Assembly: GCF_013839525.1 (NCBI RefSeq)
Contig: NZ_JACDIS010000001.1
Coordinates: 62,001 to 126,000 of the forward strand
Length of the DNA stretch: 64,000 nucleotides
Direction: 5' to 3'
Origin: Chthonobacter rhizosphaerae
GTDB taxonomy: Bacteria; Pseudomonadota; Alphaproteobacteria; Rhizobiales; Pleomorphomonadaceae
Both the position numbers and the translations under genes were made by a program. Below the pieces are notes generated by a model. That model was not told the DNA's origin and did no database searches. It was given only the letters and a program-made list of their open reading frames with translations. Shown piece after piece: positions 43,563 through 52,500 of this stretch (the first letter of the stretch is position 1; each line of letters begins with the position of its first letter).

Positions 43563-45179
43563 TCAGGCGAAGAGGCCGTGCATGTACCAGCGCGGCGCCT
43601 CCACCTCGCGCACGTAGAGGCCGTCGCGGAACATCCAGAAGCGCCGGCCGTCCGCGTCCTCCACCCGGAAATAGTCGCGCGTGAAGGCCGCCTCGCCCTT
43701 CCACCACTCGGGCGCGATCCGCTCCGGACCCTCCGCCCGCACCACGTCGTAGAGCACGCGCCGCCAGCGGAAGCGCAGGGGCGGGCCGTCCGGCACGCCG
43801 GCGACGGTCTCCACCAGCTCCGGCTCGCCGAGGAGGCGGACCGGAAAGCGCGGCGGCTCGCCCGCGTCCGGCCGGGGCGCGTCCGCGAAGGCGAGCGCCC
43901 GCTCGGCGACGGCCGCCGCCGGGGCGAGCGCGGCGGTGAGCTCCGGCACGTGGCTGTCGAGGGGCAGGAAGCGGGTGACGGCCGAAAGGCCGAAGCGGGC
44001 GCCGAGCCGGTCGACGAGACGCTCCACCTCCACCGAGCGGTCCACGTCGCCGGAAAGGTCCGCCTGGGCGGCGTCGAGCGGCGCCGCGAGCCGCACCGTC
44101 AGGCGGACGAGGTCGTAGCCGAAGCCCGGATCGAGGCCGCCGCCCGCCCGGGTGGCGAGCCGCTCGCCGATGAGGCCGACGAGCGCCTTCGGGGTCCGGA
44201 CCGGCCGGGCGGTGCCCACCTCCACCCGCGTCACGTGGCCGTCCGCCCGGAAGAGGGCGAGCTCAACGAGGCGGGCGCCCTCGCCCCGGGCCTCCAGGCC
44301 CTCGCAGAGGGAGCCGGCGAGCGACACCACCGTCGCCTCCACGGCGTCGAGCTGGGTGACCGGCTCGGCGAAGCGCCGTTCCGCCATGGCGGACGGGGCC
44401 GGCAGGCGCGGCGTGATCGCCTCCCCCTCGCGTCCGAAGGCCTGGTCCAGGCGGCGGGCGAGGAGCGGGCCGAAGCGGGCGGTGAGCGGCGCCCGCGGCG
44501 CTTCCGCCACGTCGGCGATCCGCTTCAGGCCCACCCGGTCGAGCGCCGCCACGGTCTCGGCCGGCAGGCGCAGGGCGGCGAGCGGCATGGAGAGGAGGAG
44601 CGGGCCGTGGCCGCCCGGCTCGGCCACCGGTCCGGGCCCCGGCCCGCCGGCGGGGGCGAAGCGGGCGAGCGCCCAGGCGGCGCCCACCGTGTCGGCCACC
44701 GCGCCCCGGACGGCGAAGCCCTGGGCGGCCAACCGCCCGGTCATGTCCGCCAGCATGGCCGCCTCGCCGCCGAAGAGATGGGCGCAGCCGGCCACGTCCA
44801 GCGCCAGCCCGTCGGGCGGGTCGAGGCCGACGAGGGGCGTGTAGCGGTCGGCCCAGTCGGCGATGGCGGCGAGGAGCGCCGCGTCGGCGGCCGGGTCCGC
44901 GTCGTCCACCGCAAGGGCGGGCAGCAGCGCCCGGGCGTCGGCGAGGCTGAGGCCGGGCCGGACGCCGGACGCCCGGGCGGCGTCGTCCACGGCGGTGAGC
45001 CGGACGGCGCCGGCGACGGTCTCCACCTGCGCCCGGGGCGGCTCAGCCGGAGCGCCGGCCGGCCTGGAACGCCACGACCGCCCCAGCCGGAGGCGGGCGA
45101 GACGATCGGTCGGCAGCCGGGGCAGCCAGATCGACAGGAAGCGGGCGCGGCGCGAGGTCTTTGAAGCGGCGTTCGTCAC
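43563..45179 (-). CDS. imuB: Y-family DNA polymerase-like mutagenesis protein ImuB
   Basis: 538 residues. Catalytically inactive Y-family homologue that links the DnaE2 polymerase to the beta clamp during SOS mutagenesis. It opens with the family start FLSIWLPRLPTDRL. DDAARASGVRPGLSLADARALLP and DGLALDVAGCAHLFGGE follow, where the metal-binding acidic residues of true polymerases are only partly kept. A helix-hairpin-helix-like part and little-finger region follow (LDRVGLKRIADVAEAPRAPL). C-terminal WWKGEAAFTRDYFRVEDADGRRFWMFRDG is typical. Its start lies 137 bases inside imuA in another frame. dnaE2 is not adjacent. Confidence 0.9.
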   Translation of the reverse strand: MTNAASKTSRRARFLSIWLPRLPTDRLARLRLGRSWRSRPAGAPAEPPRAQVETVAGAVRLTAVDDAARASGVRPGLSLADARALLPALAVDDADPAADAALLAAIADWADRYTPLVGLDPPDGLALDVAGCAHLFGGEAAMLADMTGRLAAQGFAVRGAVADTVGAAWALARFAPAGGPGPGPVAEPGGHGPLLLSMPLAALRLPAETVAALDRVGLKRIADVAEAPRAPLTARFGPLLARRLDQAFGREGEAITPRLPAPSAMAERRFAEPVTQLDAVEATVVSLAGSLCEGLEARGEGARLVELALFRADGHVTRVEVGTARPVRTPKALVGLIGERLATRAGGGLDPGFGYDLVRLTVRLAAPLDAAQADLSGDVDRSVEVERLVDRLGARFGLSAVTRFLPLDSHVPELTAALAPAAAVAERALAFADAPRPDAGEPPRFPVRLLGEPELVETVAGVPDGPPLRFRWRRVLYDVVRAEGPERIAPEWWKGEAAFTRDYFRVEDADGRRFWMFRDGLYVREVEAPRWYMHGLFA

Positions 45180-46101
45180 TGTTCCACTCCAGGTCCAGGC
45201 GGCCGGTGCGGCCGTCGCGGTTCTTTTCCAGGACGAGGGTCCAGGCCGGAAAGCCGGCCCCCTCGGTGAAGCCGTCCACCGGCTCGGACGGGCGTGGCGC
45301 CACCAGGAAGCGGGTCGCCGCCGCGGACGGACCGGGTGGCGCCCCCTGGAGCGCCAGGAAGAGCGGCACGCCGCTCTCCCGCGCCCGCAGCGCCAGCCGG
45401 CGCGAGGCGGTGAGGTCGAGCGCCCGCGGCAGGCCCTGCATCTCGCCGATCACCACGGAAAGGCCCGGGCAGCCGAGCCCCTCCTCCACCGCCCAGAGGA
45501 CGTCCGCCGGCTGGCCCACCTCCACGACGAGGACGCGCGACGGGTCGAGGCCGAGCTGGGCGAGGCCGAGCGCCGCCGGCCGGCCGGCCTCGCGGGCGGC
45601 CCGGACGTCGCGCACCCAGAGCACCGGCCCGCGCCGCCCCTCGCCGAGGCTGGCCGCGAGCGCCGCCAGGAAGCCGCAGGCGGCCCCGGCCGCCCGGGTC
45701 TCGTCCGTGCGCACCATGTGGAGGGCGCCGAGCGGCAGGCCGCCGGCGAAGAGGCCGTCGAAGGCCGGCGCGCCCAGGCGGAAGCGCCCGCCCGCCTCGC
45801 CTGGACGGGCCGCCTCGCCCGGATCCGCCATCCCGCCGGCCGGCGGCGCGGACGGGCGCGGCGCCTCCAGGCGGGCGGCCGGGGCGATCCGCCCTTCCAG
45901 AACCGCCACGGCGCGCCGCAGGTCGTCGAGGCTGGGCGGCGCCGAACCGCCGGGGACCACCTCCGGGCGGCCGGCAGGGTCGCCGTCCGGACAGCCGTCC
46001 GCCGCCTCCGGCAGGAAGGCCGGGAGCGGAAGGGGAGCGGGCCGGTCGCGCAGGAACGCACGGATCCGTCCCGCGTCCTGAGGGCGGACGCGCGGCTGCA
46101 T
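45043..46101 (-). CDS. imuA: SOS mutagenesis protein ImuA (SulA/RecA-like)
   Basis: 352 residues. RecA-fold protein needed with ImuB and DnaE2 for damage-induced mutagenesis. Signs: LGAPAFDGLFAGGLPLGALHMV where RecA has its Walker A region (no classical GKT), VLWVRDVRAAREAG, LDPSRVLVVEVGQPADVLWAVEEGL and GLSVVIGEMQGLPRALDLTASRRLALRARESGVPLFLAL. The C-terminus WNSDERRFKDLAPRPLPVDL overlaps imuB. The N-terminal about 100 residues are Pro/Ala-rich. Controlled by the SOS box 20 bases upstream. Confidence 0.88.
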   Translation of the reverse strand: MQPRVRPQDAGRIRAFLRDRPAPLPLPAFLPEAADGCPDGDPAGRPEVVPGGSAPPSLDDLRRAVAVLEGRIAPAARLEAPRPSAPPAGGMADPGEAARPGEAGGRFRLGAPAFDGLFAGGLPLGALHMVRTDETRAAGAACGFLAALAASLGEGRRGPVLWVRDVRAAREAGRPAALGLAQLGLDPSRVLVVEVGQPADVLWAVEEGLGCPGLSVVIGEMQGLPRALDLTASRRLALRARESGVPLFLALQGAPPGPSAAATRFLVAPRPSEPVDGFTEGAGFPAWTLVLEKNRDGRTGRLDLEWNSDERRFKDLAPRPLPVDLAAPAADRSSRPPPAGAVVAFQAGRRSG

Positions 46102-46120
46102 GCTCTCTCAAACTCTCTTT

Positions 46121-46135
46121 GTTCCACTTATGTTC
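46121..46135 (-). promoter_or_regulatory. LexA (SOS) box of imuA-imuB
   Basis: GTTC-CACTTAT-GTTC, an exact match to the alphaproteobacterial LexA site GTTC-N7-GTTC, ending 20 bases before the imuA start codon in an AT-rich patch. Confidence 0.85.
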
Positions 46136-46381
46136 TCATAGATTCCGAGCCGGCCCGAAAGAGTCAAGGGCTGGAGCGGAGCCGCGAGCGAAAGCACGCC
46201 CGCGCTGCCGGAAAGGCACAGGAGCCGGGTCCGCCGTCCGGCGCGGACCGGGTCCGTCCGGCTCCCGGGTTTGCTGCATCGCACAAAGGCGGACTTGGCG
46301 GCAGGCCCGGAAACGGCTAAACAGCCCCATCCTGCGCATGAGAAGCGCAGTCCGTTCGAGCAAGGATCTGGAGACTCGACC

Positions 46382-46927
46382 ATGCGCATCGACGCCGTGC
46401 CGATTGGCAAGAACCCGCCCTACGACATCAATGTCATCATCGAGGTTCCGCTCGGCGGCGAGCCCATCAAGTACGAGATGGACAAGGAGGCCGGCGCGCT
46501 CTGGGTCGACCGCTTCCTCTACACCTCCATGCGCTACCCGGGGAACTACGGCTTCGTGCCGCACACCCTGTCGGACGACGGCGACCCGATCGACGTGATC
46601 GTCTGCAACACCCGCGCGATCATCCCGGGCGCGATCATGAACTGCCGCCCGATCGGCGTGCTGAAGATGCAGGACGAGAGCGGCGGCGACGAGAAGATCA
46701 TCGCGGTGCCGGCCAGCAAGCTGACCAAGCGCTACGAGAAGGTCGAGAGCCACACCGACCTGCCGGACATCACGCTGAAGCAGATCGAGCACTTCTTCGA
46801 GCACTACAAGGACCTGGAGCCCGGCAAGTGGGTGAAGGTGATCGGCTGGGGCGACGCCGAGGAGGCCCGCTCGCTGATCCTGGAGGCGATCGAGAACGCC
46901 AAGAAGGCCAAGACCGCCGCCGAGTGA
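46382..46927 (+). CDS. ppa: Inorganic pyrophosphatase (class I)
   Basis: 181 residues; hydrolyses pyrophosphate to phosphate, pulling biosynthetic reactions forward in the cytoplasm. The active-site pattern is complete: [37 protein letters not shown] and the metal motif DGDPIDV, then KWVKVIGWG near the end. GGAG 8 bases before the ATG at 46382. Followed by a clear intrinsic terminator. Confidence 0.97.
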   Translation: MRIDAVPIGKNPPYDINVIIEVPLGGEPIKYEMDKEAGALWVDRFLYTSMRYPGNYGFVPHTLSDDGDPIDVIVCNTRAIIPGAIMNCRPIGVLKMQDESGGDEKIIAVPASKLTKRYEKVESHTDLPDITLKQIEHFFEHYKDLEPGKWVKVIGWGDAEEARSLILEAIENAKKAKTAAE

Positions 46928-46970
46928 CGCCGCCCGCCGGGGCAAGCCCGACATCGGAGCTTCTGGACGA

Positions 46971-47000
46971 AGGGTCGGCGCCGCGCCGGCCCTTTTGTTC
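46971..47000 (+). terminator. Intrinsic terminator of ppa
   Basis: 10-bp stem AGGGTCGGCG / CGCCGGCCCT with one G-U pair and a 3-base loop, followed by TTTGTTC. Confidence 0.75.
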
Positions 47001-47151
47001 ATGGGGCCGCCCCAGAGCGGCGCCGGCACCGGCCGCCCCGCCGGGGACGGGCCTCGGTCCGGCGGTCTTCCAGGGGCGCGGGGTCTTGCCGAAGCCGGGC
47101 GGGCCGATCATCGTCCGGTGCCGAGCCGCTCCATTTTCCGCGGAGACCCGA

Positions 47152-47757
47152 ATGACCGCCGCCGCCGTCCGTCCGCCGCTTCGCCTTCTCGTCGTCGCCC
47201 TCATGGGTCTCCTCCTCGCCGGCTGCGGGATGAACAGCATCCCGACCTACGAGGAGCAGGCCAAGGCCGCCTGGGCGCAGGTGGAGAGCCAGTACCAGCG
47301 GCGCGCCGACCTCATCCCCAACCTCGTCGAGACCGTGAAGGGCTTCGCCGCCCAGGAGCGGGAGGTGCTGACCGCCGTGGTGGAGGCCCGCGCCAAGGCC
47401 ACCCAGGTGACCCTGCCGCCGGAGGCCCTGTCCGACCCGGACGCCTTGAAGCGCTTCGAGGCCGCCCAGGGCGCCCTCGGCGGCGCCCTCGCCCGGCTTC
47501 TCGCCGTGAGCGAGGCCTACCCGGACCTGAAGTCCAGCCAGAACTTCCTCGCCCTCCAGTCGCAGCTGGAGGGAACGGAGAACCGCATCGCCGTCGCCCG
47601 GCGGGACTACATCGAGGCGGTCCGCCTCTACAACACGGAGCTGCGCACCTTTCCGGGCCGGCTGTGGGCCTCCTTCCTCTATCCGGACGCCAAGCCCATG
47701 GCGACCTTCACGGCCGCCCCCGAAACGGCGACGCCGCCGAAGGTGAGCTTCCCATGA
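47152..47757 (+). CDS. LemA family lipoprotein
   Basis: 201 residues. The leader ends in the lipobox LLAGCG (Cys about 24). The body is the helical LemA domain: EEQAKAAWAQVESQYQRRADLIPNLVETVKGFA, then EREVLTAVVEARAK, and ENRIAVARRDYIEAVRLYN, FPGRLWA. Function poorly known; the family is envelope-associated with a long periplasmic helix bundle. Its stop overlaps the start of the TPM-domain gene (ATGA), a conserved pairing. Confidence 0.93.
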   Translation: MTAAAVRPPLRLLVVALMGLLLAGCGMNSIPTYEEQAKAAWAQVESQYQRRADLIPNLVETVKGFAAQEREVLTAVVEARAKATQVTLPPEALSDPDALKRFEAAQGALGGALARLLAVSEAYPDLKSSQNFLALQSQLEGTENRIAVARRDYIEAVRLYNTELRTFPGRLWASFLYPDAKPMATFTAAPETATPPKVSFP

Positions 47758-48596
47758 CGGCCGCTCCGTTCGCCGGGCGCCGCGCGCGGCCGGTCGGCGC
47801 GGCCGCCCTGACCGGCGTCCTCCTCGCCGGCCTCGTGCTCGCCCTCGTGGCCCTCGCCGCGCCGGCGCTCGCCCAGGTGCCGCCCCTCACCGGCCGGGTG
47901 GTGGACGCCGCCGGCGTGCTGCCGGCGGACGTGGAGGCGCGCCTCACCGGGCGGCTGGAGGCCATGGAGCGGACGTCCGGCGACCAGCTGGTGGTCGCCA
48001 CCCTGCCGAGCCTCGGCGAGCGGCCGATCGAGGACGTGGCCGTGGAGGCGTTCCGGACCTGGGGCCTCGGCCAGAAGGAGGAGAACAACGGCGTCCTCCT
48101 GCTGGTCGCCCCGACGGAGCGGCGGGTGCGGATCGAGGTCGGCTACGGGCTGGAAGGCGTCCTCACCGACGCCACCGCCCGGATGATCATCGAGACCGAC
48201 ATCCTGCCCCGCTTCCGCGACGGCGACCTGCCGGGCGGCGTGGTGGCCGGCGCGGAGGCGATCGCGGGCGCGCTTTCCGGCGACGCGGCGGATCTCGCCG
48301 AGCGGGTCGCCGCCTACGAGGCGCGCGAACGGCAAGCCGAGCGGGTGGAGACCCTGATGGTCTTCGGCGTCTTCGGCCTGGTGGCGGCGATCATGATCTG
48401 GCGCGTGGTGGCCGACTGGATCTGGCCGGAGCGCCGCGCCCGCCGCCTCGCCCGGCGGCGGGAGCGGGCGATGCGCGATCCCCTGTGGCCGAACCGGGGC
48501 TCCCGCACCGGCAGCCGCTCGTCCGACCGGCGGTCGGGCGGCTTCCGGGGCGGCGGCGGATCCTCCGGCGGCGGCGGGGCGTCCGGCGGCTGGTGA
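47754..48596 (+). CDS. TPM-domain membrane protein (YgcG family)
   Basis: 280 residues. Signal peptide ending about ALAQ (residue 41), then a TPM domain (about 45-170): VVDAAGVLPADVEARLTGRL, SGDQLVVATLPSLG, NGVLLLVAPTERRVRIEVGYGLEGVLTDA. A membrane helix follows (about 203-222, TLMVFGVFGLVAAIMIW), then a basic stretch and a Gly/Ser-rich tail (GGFRGGGGSSGGGG). The usual partner of LemA; roles suggested for the family include photosystem repair in plants and envelope maintenance in bacteria. Confidence 0.92.
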   Translation: MTAAPFAGRRARPVGAAALTGVLLAGLVLALVALAAPALAQVPPLTGRVVDAAGVLPADVEARLTGRLEAMERTSGDQLVVATLPSLGERPIEDVAVEAFRTWGLGQKEENNGVLLLVAPTERRVRIEVGYGLEGVLTDATARMIIETDILPRFRDGDLPGGVVAGAEAIAGALSGDAADLAERVAAYEARERQAERVETLMVFGVFGLVAAIMIWRVVADWIWPERRARRLARRRERAMRDPLWPNRGSRTGSRSSDRRSGGFRGGGGSSGGGGASGGW

Positions 48597-48645
48597 GGCC
48601 CGCGCCGTTCCCGGCCCGGAACGCCCGGCGGCGCCTCAAGCCCGG

Positions 48646-49254
48646 TCAGGCCCGGCCGAGGATGCGGGTGCGGACGGCATCGAGCGGGAAGGCCGGGCCG
48701 GGATCGGATTTGCGGCCGGGCGAGATGTCGTCATGGCCGAGCACGTCCAGGAAGCCGTAGGCCGCATGGAGCGCCTGGCCGATGGCGACGGTCTGATCGA
48801 TCTGTGCGGCCGTGTATTCGTGCCAGCCGGCCTCGCCGGTCTCGTTCTTGTGGCGCGCGATCACCACGTCGGACGCCGGGACGGGCTTGCCCGTGCTGGT
48901 CTGCCAGGTGCCGTCCGCCTTCTTCGTCAACCGTCCCGCGTTGACGATCTCGATCCCGATCGACGAGCCGTTGAGCCCCTCGATCCCCTGCCAGCTGCTG
49001 CGGCCGGCATGCCAGGCGACCTTGTTGAACTCCACGAGCTGCGTGGCGGCGCCGGCCGGATCGAGGACGATGTGCGCCGAGGCCTTCGCCTCCGGGTTGG
49101 TGAGCCAGGACACCGCGCCCGACGCGGTGGTCCCGGCCGTGTAGTGGATGATGAGGTAGAGCGGCTTCAAGGCCCCGCCGCGGTTGGGCGACCGGTCGAA
49201 CGGGACCGGCTGGCCGGCAAACTGCAGGACATGGGATTTCACCAAAAACGACAT
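48646..49254 (-). CDS. N-acetylmuramoyl-L-alanine amidase (Amidase_2 family)
   Basis: 202 residues; cleaves the amide between MurNAc and the stem peptide. Zinc and catalytic positions of the AmpD/PGRP fold: LYLIIHYTAG (first His), VAWHAGRSSW, EIVNAG and the C-terminal GHDDISPGRKSDPGPAF (His and Asp). No signal peptide in the short form; the GGGGGA ahead of the ATG at 49254 decides the start. An AmpD-type cytoplasmic role in anhydro-muropeptide recycling is likely. Converges on the TPM gene. Confidence 0.9.
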   Translation of the reverse strand: MSFLVKSHVLQFAGQPVPFDRSPNRGGALKPLYLIIHYTAGTTASGAVSWLTNPEAKASAHIVLDPAGAATQLVEFNKVAWHAGRSSWQGIEGLNGSSIGIEIVNAGRLTKKADGTWQTSTGKPVPASDVVIARHKNETGEAGWHEYTAAQIDQTVAIGQALHAAYGFLDVLGHDDISPGRKSDPGPAFPLDAVRTRILGRA

Positions 49255-49554
49255 GTCGTCCCCCCGATGCATACGAATGATAGGCATGCCAAGGGAGTTT
49301 ATACGGATTTTTGCTCGTGTGAATAACATGAGCGAGCACATGCAATCATGTCGCGAGCACCCGGCGCTGCGGAATGAACCGCGGGGTCGGGCGCCGTCGA
49401 TTGGGCGCTTTCCGGCCATCTATTCCGTTTTTCGAACCGGCAGACTCACTCGGCATTGAACAAAGGCCGCCGCGGCGCGCTACAAGGATCGGGATCCCCG
49501 ACGGGTACGGGACCGGGCGGCCGGCCCCTCCGCGAGGGATCCGGAGACCCTTGC
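49255..49554. promoter_or_regulatory. Divergent region amidase / glutamate dehydrogenase
   Basis: No gene seen. The 49270-49360 part is AT-rich and has TGCTCG (49312-49317) and CGAGCA (49333-49338) as inverted arms, with CGAGCA again at 49354-49359. Promoters for both genes are expected here. Confidence 0.4.
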
Positions 49555-52500
49555 ATGCCGCAGACCTTCGACCTCCTCAAGGACGCCCGGATCGACGAAG
49601 CCGCCGCGATCGCCACGACGCGCGGCCAGACGGACCTCGCCGACTTCGTGCGCGTGTTCTTCGCCCGCGGCGCCGCGGAGGACGTGGCGGTCTACACGCC
49701 GGCCGAGCTGGTGGCCCTCGCCGAGGCCGCCATGGCGGATCTCGCCGGGCGCACCATCGGGCACCACCGGGTGACGGTGTTCGACCCGGACCATCCGGCC
49801 GCCGGCACCGCCCACACGGCGGTGACCGTGATCGAGATCCTCAACGACGACATGCCCTTCCTGGTGGACTCGGTGATGCAGGAGCTCGCCGAGAGCGCCG
49901 TGGACGTGCGCCTTCTCGTCCATCCCATCCTCAGCGTGCTCCGCGACGAGACCGGCGGCTTCCTGGGCTTCGCCGAACCGGGCGCTCCGAGCAGCGTGCG
50001 CGAGAGCCTGATCCACATCCACATCGCCCGGGTGCCGGACGCGGCGACCCGCAACGAGCTGGCCGCCCGGCTCGACACGGTGCTGCGGGACGTGCGCGCG
50101 GCCGTGACCGATTGGCCGGCCATGCGGGCGCTGCTCGCCGGCGTGATCGCAGACTACCGGGCCGCCCCACCGCCCCTGCCGGCCGAGGAGGTGGCGGAAG
50201 CGGTGGCTTTCCTGGACTGGCTCGCCGACGACAACTTCACCTTCCTGGGCTGCCGCGAATACGATGTCGAGATGGCGACCGGCGAGGCCGACCGCATCGC
50301 CCTGAAGCCGGAGACCGGCCTCGGCATCCTGAAGGACCCGGACGTGCGGGTGCTCCGGCGCGGGCGCGAACTGGTGCAGGTGACGCCCGAGATCCGCGAT
50401 TTCATGAACCGGCCGGAGGCGCTGATCGTCGCCAAGGCCAACGTGAAGAGCCGCGTGCACCGGCGCGCCTACATGGACTACGTGGGCATCAAGCGCTACG
50501 ACGGCGCCGGCACGCTGAAGGGCGAGGTGCGGATCGTCGGCCTCTTCACGGCGACCGCCTACACCCGCTCGGCCCGGGTCATCCCCTATCTTCGCAACAA
50601 GGTGGAGCGGGTGATCGCCAAGGCGGGCTTCGACCCGGCCGGCCATTCGGCGAAGACGCTGGCGGCCGTGCTGGAGAACTACCCGCGCGACGACCTCTTC
50701 CAGATCGACTTCGACACGCTCTACGAGTTCGCCATCGCGATCCTGGAGCTCGACGAGCGGCCGCGCATCCGCGTGCTGCCCCGCCGGGACAAGTTCGACC
50801 GCTTCGTCTCCATCCTGGTGTTCGTGCCGCGCGACCGCTACACCACCGAGGTGCGCATCCGGATCGGCGACTTCCTCGGCGCCATCTACCGGGGCCGGGT
50901 CTCGGCCTTCTATCCGTTCTTCCCGGAAGGCACCCTCACCCGCATCCACTTCATCATCGGCCGCGACGGCGGCGAGACGCCGAACCCGACCCGGCCGGAG
51001 CTGGAGGCGGGCGTCGCCGCCCTGGTGCGCACCTGGGGCGACGCCTTCCAGGACGCCGCGCGCCATCGCTTCAGCGCCGACCAGGCGCAACTGATGGTGA
51101 ACCGCTGGGCGGGGGCCTTCTCGGCCGCCTACCGGGACAGCTACGACCAGAAGGAGGCTCTCGACGACGCGGCCGCGCTCGACCGGCTCGCCGCTCCCCG
51201 GACCACCGCCATCGCCTTCCGGGTGCCGCGCGACGCCTCGGCCGGCGAGGTGGCCATGAAGCTCTACCACCGTGGCGGCCCGGTCCCGCTGTCGGAACGG
51301 GTGCCTATGCTGGAGGCCATGGGCTTCCGGGTGATCGAGGAGCAGACCTTCGACGTGCCGCTGCCGGAGGCCGGCACGGTGATCCACGACATGCGCCTGG
51401 TGCGGGCGGACGGCCGCGAGGTGCCGCTCGACCGGTTCGCCGAGCCGCTCCGGGCACTCGCCATGGCGGTGATGTTCGGCGAGGCGGAGAGCGACCGGCT
51501 GAACGCGCTCCTCGTCTCGGCCGATCTCGCCTGGCGGGAGATCGCGCTCCTGCGCGCCCTGTCGCGCTATCTGCAGCAGGCGCGAATCCCCTACGAGCAG
51601 GGCTACATCGCCGACACGCTGAACCGGCATCCGGCGATCGCGGCCGTGCTCCTGGAGCTGTTCCGGGCCCGCTTCGACCCGGACCTCGCCGGAGACCGCG
51701 CCGTCGCAGAGGCGCGGGTGGCGGCCGACCTCGACGCCGCCCTGGAGGCGGTCACCAGCCTCGACGACGACGTGATCCTGCGCCGGATGGCCAATCTCGT
51801 CCGCGCGGCGATGCGGACCACCTTCTACCAGCTCGGCCAGGACGGCCGGCCCCACCCGGTGATCGCCCTGAAGTTCGACCCGACGAAGGTGGACGACCTG
51901 CCGGCGCCGCGTCCGTTCGCCGAGATCTGGGTCTATTCCCCCCGGGTGGAGGGCGTGCACCTGCGGTTCGGCAAGGTGGCCCGCGGCGGCCTGCGCTGGT
52001 CGGACCGGCCGCAGGACTTCCGCACCGAGGTGCTCGGCCTCGTGAAGGCCCAGCAGGTGAAGAACGCCGTGATCGTGCCGGTGGGCGCCAAGGGCGGCTT
52101 CTTCCCGAAGAAGCTGCCCGCCGGCCCGCGCGAGGCGGTGTTCGAGGAAGGGACCGCCGCCTACAGGCTGTTCGTCGGCACGCTCCTGGACCTCACCGAC
52201 ACCCTGTCCGGCGACGCCGTGGTGCCGCCGGACCGCACGGTGCGCCACGACGGCGACGACCCCTACCTGGTGGTCGCCGCCGACAAGGGCACGGCCACCT
52301 TCTCGGATACGGCCAACGGCATCGCGGACGCCCGCCGGTTCTGGCTTTCCGACGCGTTCGCGTCCGGCGGCTCCGCCGGCTACGACCACAAGAAGATGGG
52401 CATCACCGCCCGCGGCGCCTGGGAGGCCGTGAAGCGCCACTTCCGCGAGATGGACACCGACATCCAGACCACCCCCTTCACGGTGGTGGGCGTCGGCGAC

